This document shows positions 55,023-64,000 of a stretch of DNA of 64,000 bases, piece after piece. Within the stretch, counting starts at the first letter, position 1, and each line of letters starts with the position of its first letter. A program made the position numbers and the translations under genes. Below the pieces are notes generated by a model. It saw only the letters and a list, made by a program, of their open reading frames with translations. It was not told where the DNA came from and made no database searches. The stretch is from NCBI GenBank assembly GCA_013076295.1, contig RQOL01000729.1, positions 2,046,001 through 2,110,000 of the forward strand, in the 5' to 3' direction. This DNA comes from Sanderia malayensis (Eukaryota; Cnidaria; Scyphozoa; Semaeostomeae; Pelagiidae).

Positions 55023-58000
55023 CTACAAAATAAAAGCGAAACAAAATTGGCATTTCATAAAAACCTCACCGTAGCATGTTGGTCAAATGTGAAATGCACA
55101 AATGAGAGAAATGTCAGCAAAAAACTAGTAACACTCCGCCTGCTTCGGCAGATGAGAGAATGTAAACACAGTAAGCAACTTAAAAAGCTACTGAAAAATA
55201 CATATGATTTCAAATGCTGCAGACATCAAGGTGGATAACATACGTGAAGCCTATCAAACATCACGTGTTGTAAAGCACTACGTAAAGCAGCACAAACACG
55301 TTAGAAACCCAGCATTCGAGCTCGTTAGCCTCTGAACAAAACCCAATGATGCCTGAGCTAACAACTGGACCTTTATTAAAAGACACTTACACAGTGGACA
55401 ATTGTCTAGAAGAGACAAAATCATGGATATCATAGGTGTCTTTTACGCGGAAACTCAACTACATACAGTCAAATCTGCATAGTTCGAACTCGGGTAATTC
55501 GAACTCTATCTAATTCGAACGAAATTCTTTGTCCCTTCAACGATCACTAATGAACCAACTCTTATAAAATAAACTTCTATAATTCGAACTTTTTGTAATT
55601 CGAACATTTTCACGCTTCCCCAGGGTGTTCGAATTAGACAGAGTTGACTGTATACAGAAGCTTGCGTGTAGAGATAAGACTGGTCATAGATCATACCACA
55701 ATTGCGTTCATCGGACCCATCGTCACAGTCGTTTTCTCCGTCGCACAACCACGTCTTCACGATGCAATGCCTGTTTGCACAGCGCCAGAAATTAGCTGCA
55801 CACTTGGCATTAGCAGGCGGTTTGGTTGGGCTTGGTTTGTCGCAGTGCTGTTCGTCGCTTTTATCGTCGCAATCGATGTCTCCATCGCATCGCCAAATCC
55901 GCGGGATGCATCTGTTGTCAGTTGGACAATGAAATTCTGCTGTGCTGCATTTGGTGGTGCCTGGATGACAAGACAATACGAAGGAGGATACTGCGCATAA
56001 CTGAACTTCTTGAAATGATTGAAACGCGTTGAGCGATTGGTTGAATAACTATCTCTTACCACAACTTTTGATCTCGTCGCTGTTATCTCCACAATCATCG
56101 TCTCCATCGCAAACCCATTCATTCATGATGCATTCTCCATTTGAGCATTCAAATTGACCGGCACCACAGTATGCTGAAAAAAGAACACAATTAACAACAA
56201 CAACAGCAGCAATACTAAATTACAAGTAGTCTGACTGTCTTCAAAAGTCCAGCCCCTTGTTATCACAACACAACAACGCACGTCAGTTCCATGTGTCCTG
56301 TAATGTGTGCAAAGACGTGTGTAGCAAGTTGAAAATACAACCTCGCTTGCATTCTAGGTATCATGACAATGGCGATTGCGCACAATTTAGTTGCGTGGTC
56401 GCACGAAAGAAGACAGAAAGAGCTTACTGCAATTTTCCTCATCGCTTGCATCGCCACAATCGTCTGTCTTATCGCAAGTCACATTCATTGGTACACACTG
56501 AGAATTGTTGCATCTGAAGAAGTTCGGTGGGCACACTGGAGAACCAGTGGTGGCAATGGAAGTAGTGGTGGTTGTTGTTGTTGTTGTGAAATCTACGAAG
56601 AAATTGAATTCACGTATGCATGCGTATGAAGTCAACATCCACTCTTGGCTGTCTGCCATCTCGAGCAACTCTCTCTCTCTATTTTAATCAACTATCAATT
56701 CTTAAGTCTCACAAGCTGGTCCCGAAACTGGGAGTTGGGGATCTTGGCTAAAAGTCCCCTCTCAGCTCCCAAAACTGAAATCTGCTATGCAGCCTCTCCT
56801 TTCCGGTAAAGTTCTTCTGTGATAGACATCCGTTTTGTATTTCAAACTTTCATTTCCATTCATGGTTCAAAATAATACATGTAAAAAGCGATTTTTGCAC
56901 ACATTTTAAATGGTACCCTTAAAATTACACTTACTGCTACTGCAGTTGAATTCGTCGGACCTGTCTTCACAATCGATGTCTCCATCGCAGAACCATTTCA
57001 GCGGAATGCACCTTTTACCATTGGCACATTTAAACCCGCTGGAACGACAGGTATTTGGAGCTGCGAAAAAAACAATCAATATACAACGTGTAAACGCCTC
57101 CTAAACGCCTCCGCTTCATAAAGGCTTCTGCTAATAAACGCCGCTAAGTTGTAATACATGATCTAGTAAACGCTCCGGGCGACTTTGCTTGAAAATACTG
57201 CCCTGCATAAATAATAGTAATACAGTCAAATCTGCATAGTTCGAACTCGTGTAATTCGAACTCTACCTAATTCGAATGAGCTTCTCCGTCCCTTCAAGGA
57301 TCACCAATGAACCAATATAAAACAAACCTCTATAATTCGAACTTTTTGTAATTCGAACATTTTCACGCTTCCCCAGGGTGTTCGAATTAGACAGAGTTGA
57401 CTGTAATAACAATAACATTAATAACAACTACAATTTTATAACTATTTGCGTTATACGAGTCAACCAAGTATAGCTATGTGGTCAATGAGAGGTTTGAATC
57501 AATGTGGATCCGCAGTTAAAATGGTCCTCTCAAGATTTCCAGAGGTATTGGCAAATTACGACACTCTAAAAAGTATGTGCCTGCATCTACAGTTAAACAG
57601 ATGTATAGAAGCCTTGTGGAACCCTACTTCAGATACTGTTGCCCTGTGTGGGGAAATATTGGCGAGACTGCTCTTAATAAGCTGCAAAAGCTACAGAATC
57701 GTGCTGCCAGAACTGTTACAGGTAGTCGATATGATCAGTCAGCCACACCACTCATTCTTGCCATGGGATGGCCCACGGTTAGGGAGTTAATTGAGTTTGA
57801 GACACTCAAAATGGTTTTTAAATCCCTTAACGCGGAGGCGCCGTCCTATATGAGCGACATGTTTACTAGAGTAAGTGAGACCACTTCCCGCACACTGCGG
57901 AATTCCAACGTAAACCTTAGAACTCCATTGTTTAGGGCATCGGCTGGTCAGAGTTGCTTTTCATTCAGAGGGGCCAGTCTCTGGAATGGACTAAATAATG

Positions 58001-60859
58001 AATTAAAAGAAGCACCTACGCTCAAAAAATTCAAAAAAGGGCTGGTGAAATCTTGCAGGGCGTAAGTTGATCTCCTTGTCATGCTTCGTTTCATTTTGCT
58101 TTTTTCTTATTACTTTTAAATTTAATTTGTATATTATATATGTAGTAAAATCTACATAAGGTAATTTTTATCATAAAAAGTATTGTATTTTAATGCATGG
58201 CCCCCTGTAAATCAGTTTTTTTCTAACTGACGGGGCTACCATGCCTAAAAAAGTGAAATGAAATGAAATGAAAAATGAGCTATATACACACTACGTTTGC
58301 TCTGCTCAGCACACTGCAAGCACGATCAACAATCCGCGACTAATGCCTAAGCCGTCACGCTACTACATGGCAATTTTGTATTTTGATTTCACAGCAGCAA
58401 AATCATCAAAAAAAACCCTTGAGGTCACCCTCAAAAGGTACAAAACCTAGCACTTTAACTACTGAGCTACACCGCAACATGCAAAGGCTGGGAATGCAGA
58501 TACACAATGTTTCGAATTTCATTTTCGTTCAGGGTTCGAGGAGACAACGAATTCAGACTGTGTAGTGCTCTCATTGTGAAAAACAAAAAGTAAAACAGAA
58601 CTTACTACACGATTTCTCATCAGATTTGTCTCCACAATCATCGTCTCCATCGCAGAGCCATTTATTCATGATGCATTCGCCATTTGAGCACTGGAACTCG
58701 TTTGCTCTACACTTTGTTGCTGTCAAAGCAAGAAACAAAAGACGATCGCATTGTCTTATCATCCAACAAAAGAACAACAACGACAACAAAAACAACAACA
58801 AGGACAACAACAACAATGAAAACAGTAAACAACGATAGGGGCCACGAAAAGTGCTATTCCGATAACTCAAACGTTTGTTATATTAGCTCAACTGTCTTTG
58901 CACTGTTCTTCGAATACAAGTCTAGCTAATTAATTATACTTGCGTTGATAAGCCCCAACATGGTTCGAACAACTGCATATCTATTTTCAGCAAATCTCGA
59001 TGCCCTTCCTCTTAAAATTCCATCTCTATTTAACAGTCCTATGCACGCTAATAGCCGCCCCTGTGCGTTTATTCAAAGTATTACTCTTGAATGACAAGAC
59101 AAAAAACGCTTACTGCAGTTGTGTTCATCGCTTCCATCGCCACAATCGTCCTTACCATCGCACTTCGATTGTGCTGGTAGACACCTTGAGTTGTTGCATC
59201 TGAAATGGTTCGGCGCACACGTGGGTTGTGGGGTGGATGTGAACATCGCGTCTTCTGTGAAAGTAACAAGCAACACTCAGGATGTTAAGATTACACTCAA
59301 TAATATAACATTCAGCAAAACAACAAAAAGTAAATTAATTAATAAAAAACCTTGGCCAATCTAGATTTTACTATGATGCGCCGATGTAATTACAGTATTA
59401 ACGAACACCTCTATAAAGTGGATATCTTTAAACAAGAAGCAAAATGCTTTTGTCTCGAAGGTTTTCAAAATTAAACATCTCTTTGCAAAAGCGACTTTTA
59501 TAAAAAGAGCAAAGCAACTTCAAAAAGGGCAAAGCAACTCCACAATGGACAATACAACTTTACAATGGACAATACATTTTTAAAGCTGTATTGTCCAAGG
59601 ACAAAGCCATCAATCTGTGCAGTAATCATAAGTACACTTCAAATTACACTTACTGCTACTACAGTTGAATTCGTCCGACTTGTCTTCACAATCATTGGCT
59701 CCATCGCAGAACCATGTCAGCGGAATGCACCTACCATTGGCACACTTAAACTCGCTGGAACGACAGCCTTTTGGAGCTGCGGAAAGTACGGAAGAAAACA
59801 ATCAATATACAACGTGTAAACGCCTTCTAAACGCCGTCTCTTCATAAAGGCTTCTGCTAATAAGCGCCGCCTAATTGTAATAAACGCACCGCGTCACAAT
59901 TGATAAATCTAATAAGCGCTCTAGGGGCTTGCAAAAACTGTCCTACAACGGATGGGAATACAAATACATCATGTAGGATAGAAGCCAGAAATTTTCGCAC
60001 AATTCAATTCCATTCTGCATTGATGAGCTTGTGCGCATGGAGTTGATGTCACAAAAGTGCGCAGTTTCGTTACCTACCACAGTTGGCCTCATCGGAGCTG
60101 TCTGAGCAGTCGGCTTCTCCATCGCACAGCCACAGTTTGGATATACACGTGTCATCCTTTACGCATTGGAATTCATCATCATCACAAGCCATACCTAATA
60201 AATGTACATTCAAAGAGATGGGTACGTTCCTATCTCTATGTGGACACAACATTGGTACACTGGTACACTACGGTTGAGTTGAATCTCAATAAGTCGGCTA
60301 CTATCTAAGTCACAGAATAGATCTCTATTCTGTGTCTAAGTCAAGCATCTCTCTGTCTCCCACCCTTACTGTATTTTGACAATTGATTGACATGACACAT
60401 GACATCCATCTGCGTGCCTTATCAATGGCGGATTTTGACCCGTCACCCCCTGGCCTCCTTGTATTTGCTAAGCCAACTCCTCCTTGTATTCTTGGAACTT
60501 CTGACTTTTTGTTTGTTTTTGTTTTCGTAAACATTGTTTCGGCGAAAGCGTTAAGCAAAGTTCAAGAATGCTTCTTGCGTACATATAATCTTTGGTAAAC
60601 GTAAAGCTGGAATTAAAAAGCTGGGAAGAAAATTCTAGCACTAAAAGTTACTAGGAACTAGGAAAAAGGAACTAGCTAGGCCTTGGTGCGTGCAAGCTCT
60701 CTAATTTTCTGGACCCCTTGCATGTCTTCATAAAAGGGGTTTTCGTAAACATTGTGTAACAAGGCTAAATACAACATAGACTTAAATAATTAGGAAGTGA
60801 CAAAGCAACTTACTGGTAGTGACAAAGCAACCCAAAATTAATAGCAGAATGGCAGCCAT
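52801..60859 (-). CDS. LDLR-like protein 2, 726 aa, predicted secreted
   Basis: Exons: 60814-60859, 60078-60194, 59654-59776, 59114-59254, 58606-58719, 56935-57060, 56428-56592, 56060-56173, 55697-55960, 54602-55022, 53601-54007, 52801-52943. They join into one open frame of 2,181 nt. Order: signal peptide [15 protein letters not shown], nine LDLa (~17-403), YWTD propeller (~404-679), EGF, stop. Compared with receptor 1 it lacks the EGF pair before the propeller, the last two single LDLa exons, and everything after the final EGF. The C-terminus is TTSNSV, so no membrane anchor is predicted. A strong splice donor (TTTG|gtaagt) remains in the 3' UTR at 52753-52754. It could be a soluble lipoprotein- or ligand-binding protein; alternatives are nonsense-mediated decay or an exon I could not find. 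The two flanking paralogues have TM segments. Confidence 0.88.
55464..55652. mobile_element. MITE family B
   Basis: TACAGTCAAATCTGCATAGT at the left and AGAGTTGACTGTA at the right, with AATTCGAAC repeats inside. It is nearly identical to the 57221 copy. It occupies the short intron where receptor 1 carries four extra exons. Confidence 0.8.
55697..60194 (-). CDS. Receptor 2 exons 2-9, nine LDLa repeats
   Basis: Exons 2-8 hold one LDLa each and exon 9 holds two. Exons 3, 4, 5 and 6, 7, 8 are matching triplets: [20 protein letters not shown] with [34 protein letters not shown] with [14 protein letters not shown], and [20 protein letters not shown] with [20 protein letters not shown]. Exon 7 begins with a run of nine Thr encoded by an ACA/ACC/ACT microsatellite. 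Its LDLa ([18 protein letters not shown]) lacks the usual Trp. Exon 9 corresponds to the double-LDLa exon of receptor 1. Confidence 0.92.
57221..57405. mobile_element. MITE family B
   Basis: Same ends and length as the 55464 copy. It lies in the receptor 2 intron between exons 5 and 6, next to the truncated LINE. Confidence 0.8.
57455..58276 (+). mobile_element. 5'-truncated non-LTR retrotransposon (3' end of RT ORF)
   Basis: An open frame to 58065 encodes the C-terminal part of a LINE reverse-transcriptase protein: [58 protein letters not shown] and a final [13 protein letters not shown]. Upstream, DPQLKWS is in another frame, so the copy has a frameshift or deletion near 57525. A 3' UTR of ~200 bp ends in a (GAAAT)n tail at 58254-58276, as in L2/CR1-type elements. 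It is inserted antisense in the receptor 2 intron between exons 5 and 6. It is inactive, since it lacks the endonuclease and catalytic RT parts. Confidence 0.82.
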
Positions 60860-61785
60860 ATTTTGTCGTCAAAGTTTCACGACTTGAATTCGCCAAGTAC
60901 CAGAATCTGCTTGCTGGAAATACATAATAAAAATGCAAATGAAACTGTTAAACAAAGCTTAAAATTTTTAATAAAATAAAGAACAATGCAGCATGATAGA
61001 AAACCTTTGCTGTTATTTGTCAGTTGTTGGCAGAAATAATTACCTCAAAGTAAATACTCGTGTCCAGCAAAAGATAAAAATAACGCGAGTGAGCAACGAC
61101 AAAAAAGACGAAGTTTGATTTAAATGTAATCTAACACTAAGTTTACATTGAGGTCAGAGCAGATTAATAACATGACGTAAATTGATCTCAAGGAAGAAAA
61201 GTGCTGGGGGGGGTTGATTCTTCCGGGCCAGAGCTTAAAAGGGACCCAAAAAGTTACAAGAAAGGTTCGCTGGAAGTTCAAGTTATCGGGACCTTACTGT
61301 AATTATTTATGCCCAAGGTTCAAAAATTATCTCAGAACGTCTGAGAGCACATTTGGGACTGGGTGTCGCTGTGTGGGAAACTTAAAGGTCCACGCACTCT
61401 ACTTTGGCATTGGATATTACCCACATGAGTGCAAGTGTGCTACAAATGCAAATGCGAGGACCATAAATTCTCTATTATAACATTTACAGCAAGCAAGATT
61501 ATAAATGATGAGCCCACTAGGGCTTATAAGAGAGAGGCGGCTTAAAAGAGAATTTACTATATACAAAAATCTACGCAAACTAAACTATTAGTTACAATAC
61601 ACTACGTTAACATATAATACCTTATTTCATCAAATAGCAGCTTTGGCGTTTACACAGACTCTGATTCTCAATTACGATCAATGGTGCATTCAATTCGAGA
61701 GAATGGGGTATGTATATTAAAGAGAAAATACAAGTCTAATAAGCAATATAGATTTTTGTATAGTTCTGCCAGAGTCGAATATTAT
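60860..61785. other. Short interval between receptors 2 and 3
   Basis: Only about 930 bp separate the receptor 2 start from the receptor 3 stop. It must hold the receptor 2 promoter and 5' UTR and the receptor 3 3' UTR. No TATA box, polyadenylation signal or other gene was recognised with confidence. Confidence 0.4.
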
Positions 61786-63035
61786 CTACAGGACCAAATG
61801 GGACTCAAAAAGTGGTTCGTCATCATCTAAATCTGAACGCGAGTTTCGATTTACGAATATGTCATTGTAATACATGGGCGAACCACGTCTCTTCAACTTT
61901 CGCCAATAGGCTATTAGGCCAAGTGTCAGTAAGCAGACAAGGATGACTGACACGACAATTGCAACTTTGCCGCCGGTTGACAAACCATGCGATGCTGCAA
62001 CAAATAAAAGCAGAGGGATGACTAACATTCAAGCCAATACAATAAAATTTGCATCCAATCTATTGTTCAAAAACAATAAGTTATTGTTTTTTGTCATTGT
62101 TTTCAGTAGAGAAATCATCCTGTAAAATCTAAATTGACAATACGCGGGCCTCAGGCGATCAGCATACCAACCGGGTACATATATGATAATGACGACGTAC
62201 AATGTGGATGTAGGCCCAATGGTAATAATATGGATGCAGAGGCAACGATAGGAACATGGGAGCAGGAAAAGGAACAGATGGGACAATTGGAGCGCCGGAA
62301 AGCAATTAGAACATCAACGGAAGGGGCACAATGAAGCACGGGGATTATGATAAGGACACAGGGGTAATGATAGAGATGCAGAGATAATGATAAGGATACA
62401 AGGCTAATGATAGGGATACAAGGTTAATGATAAGGATACAGGAATAATGATAAGGATACAAGGTTAATGATAAGGATACAAGGTTAATGATAAGGATACA
62501 AGGATAATGATAGAGATACAAGGTTAATGTTAGGGATACAAGGTTAATGTTAGGGATACAAGGATAATGATAGGGATATAAAGGATAATGATAGGGATAC
62601 AAAAGATAATGATAGGGACAAAGAGATGATGAAAAAACATAGGAACAACGAAATGAGGGAAATGATTAAGGCACATGCACCCCCTATTCTCCCCCTCCCC
62701 CTACTCTGACAATGCATGATGACACATTTTTACGACGACGGCAAACAAAGGGGGAGAGAAAAGACAATGCAGGTTATCACATGAATGCAGTAGCAACGTA
62801 CCTGAATTATGCGATAATGCAGCATTCTTCTTCTTGTGCCCGACAGTGTGTGTTTTTCCCGTAGGAAGTAGAGTTGTTAGCTTTATTGTGGAATGAGTAG
62901 GGACAGTCCCCGTTGTTTGCTTCTTCGTGGATAATTTTCTTTCTGTTGTTGCTGCTGAAGGGATTGAAGCTTTCCCTGTCGTTCTTGGTTTCATTGCAGA
63001 TGACGTCATTGACTTCGCAGTCGTAGTTCTATTGC
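61786..63035 (-). CDS. LDLR-family receptor 3, 3' end (stalk, TM, tail), partial
   Basis: Exon 62802-63035 encodes a Thr/Ser/Lys-rich stalk (GNRTTTAKSMTSSAMKPRTT onward). Exon 61786-61994 encodes SHGLSTGG, a TM segment VAIVVSVILVCLLTLGLIAY and a tail with MYYNDIF, an acidic DLDDDEP stretch and C-terminal ESHLVL, then TAG. The exons join in phase 1. Layout and juxtamembrane motif match the end of receptor 1, so this is taken as the 3' end of a third paralogue whose LDLa and propeller exons lie right of the window. It is not the missing end of receptor 2: it lies upstream of the receptor 2 start on the same strand. There is no NPxY. Confidence 0.78.
62343..62630. repeat. 20-bp tandem repeat, ~14 copies
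   Basis: Units of aggttaatgataaggataca with small variants run through the intron between the receptor 3 stalk and TM exons. Confidence 0.9.
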
Positions 63036-63228
63036 CTGCAACAGTAATAAAATGAAATAAACACTCGTTCGTTGTTATTATTATTGCTGTTACAGTTGAC
63101 AACCGCTATCTCGAAAGTTTGCTTTCTCAAACGATTCTCTGTTGAAACTTCCACTTTCTGTCATTTCAAACAAATTTCAATTTCAAAATAGCGTTGAAAA
63201 TCGGAAACATAGCGAAACACAATAGCTA

Positions 63229-63527
63229 CTAAAGCTTTTCATCTGACACTCATCAGAGTAGTACGTAAGAAAAAGAACGAAAATGAAAACCTAACAAATA
63301 ATTATACCCAGAAGAGGATCGAAATTGGCCAATCAGAAAAGAGGTGAATGATTGGTATAGCGCAGAAACAACCAATCATCACCGGTGATCCAGTGAGACG
63401 AACAAAAGATTACTGAAAGAGTCCTAAGTGGGAAAATTGTGGGAAAATTTGTTAGGTTTTCATTTTCGTTCTCTTTCTGACGTGCTACTCCCATGAGTGT
63501 CAGACGAAAAGCTTTAGTTATTATTAT
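63229..63527. mobile_element. Foldback-type MITE with ~78-bp inverted repeats
   Basis: Left arm starting ACTAAAGCTTTTCATCTGAC is mirrored by the right arm ending GTCAGACGAAAAGCTTTAGT. The arms stay alike through AACGAAAATGAAAACCTAAC. The middle is non-coding. It directly abuts the family C fragment to its right. Confidence 0.75.
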
Positions 63528-63653
63528 GTTCACTAAACAACTTCAATGTCTGGAAACTTGAACTCAATATCCTTGCAAATGATTATCAGGATGGGGGCTT
63601 ATTCGAGGGGAGGGCTTATTCGAAGTTGGGGGCTTATTCAAGGATTTACGGTA
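63528..63653. mobile_element. MITE family C fragment
   Basis: It ends GGATTTACGGTA and, read inversely, matches the first ~125 bp of the copy at 19157-19329, including the CGAATAAGCC repeats. The other half is missing at the junction with the foldback element. Confidence 0.7.
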
Positions 63654-63841
63654 AAAAAAAGATGATTTCGAGGTGGGCACTTTTTAAGACAATCTGAAAT
63701 GTTTGAATTGTTGCTGTTTTCACTTGTGGGAAGGGGGAGGCTCTGGGCCCTGAAAAGCTACATTTTCATGGGGCCTCTTTATCGAGCCACCACGCCATTA
63801 ATTGCGTAGATCTCCAAAACATTTCTGAAGCCCAATCTTAC

Positions 63842-63947
63842 CTGGCTTTTGAGTAGGACATGTTGTCCTTGACACTTGAACTGATGTTTCTTGTATTTGG
63901 TTGCACACTGGATTTGGAATAATGGGCATTTTTGTACATGCTTTGAA
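63842..63947 (-). CDS. Possible receptor 3 upstream exon
   Basis: It is bounded by good splice sites and, in the phase needed by the stalk exon, is open. It reads CTKMPIIPNPVC ... RTTCPTQKP and then joins GNRTTT. The three Cys do not fit the EGF expected here. A second acceptor at 63941-63942 would give a symmetric 99-nt exon. Another frame reads CATKYKKHQFKC, closer to an EGF tail, but does not join in phase. The exon is uncertain. Confidence 0.35.
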
Positions 63948-64000
63948 CTGAAACATAGAAAAAATAAAAGACTTAAATGGCTATAGTCATATGATATTCA

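Noticed and set aside
58450..58482. tRNA-like A box on the minus strand (GTAGCTCAGTAGTTAAAG)
   Set aside because: No convincing B box or cloverleaf follows; at most a decayed SINE head.
61786..61994. TM/tail exon as the missing 3' end of receptor 2
   Set aside because: It lies upstream of the receptor 2 signal peptide on the same strand, so it cannot be downstream in that transcript.
63240..63515. CTGATGA ... GAAA strings in the foldback MITE as hammerhead ribozymes
   Set aside because: Stem II would have only 2 bp, and the second copy has lost the CTGATGA core (cccatga).

Overview
The window is nuclear DNA of an animal, AT-rich, with small exons, short introns and many small inverted-repeat transposons. 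The exon structure of the CEP290 orthologue is close to the vertebrate one, and the receptor genes have invertebrate LDL-receptor-family architecture. My best guess is a cnidarian, probably an anthozoan. That is an inference from gene style and repeat style, not from a marker gene.

Layout. (1) Positions 1-987 hold a recent tandem duplication of about 476 bp. (2) 2360-3550 (+) is an apparently single-coding-exon type II membrane protein resembling Golgi glycosyltransferases. (3) 4884-30479 (-) holds 53 coding exons of CEP290, the ciliary transition-zone coiled-coil protein. They give 1,756 in-frame codons from the start Met to roughly residue 1,770 of a protein of about 2,480. The last ~700 residues are not in the window, so the gene either continues beyond the left edge, with the + strand gene nested in a long intron, or is truncated. 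Its introns hold a tRNA-Asn gene, a tRNA-derived SINE, several MITEs, four minisatellites and a + strand type I hammerhead ribozyme at 10988-11048. (4) From 32364 to the right edge lie three tandem, same-strand LDL-receptor-family genes. Receptor 1 (32364-48134, 15 exons, 902 aa) has the LDLR/VLDLR order: signal peptide, 8 LDLa, 2 EGF, YWTD propeller, EGF, Ser/Thr stalk, TM, tail. Receptor 2 (52801-60859, 12 exons, 726 aa) has 9 LDLa, a propeller and one EGF, then stops with no stalk, TM or tail, so it is predicted to be secreted. Receptor 3 is the 3' end of another copy (61786 to beyond the edge), with stalk, TM and tail.

How they relate. The receptors look like products of local gene duplication followed by exon gain and loss. 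Almost every internal exon is phase 1-1, so a three-exon LDLa block could be duplicated in receptor 2, and four exons (two LDLa, two EGF) be absent, without breaking frame. The tails of receptors 1 and 3 lack the NPxY endocytosis motif of LDLR but share a juxtamembrane MYYxD element containing a YxxPhi signal.

Exon boundaries were placed by hand from splice dinucleotides, reading-frame continuity and remembered family sequence. Each coding chain closes in frame, but no transcript evidence was available. CEP290 exons are numbered from 2 because a noncoding exon 1 is expected upstream.
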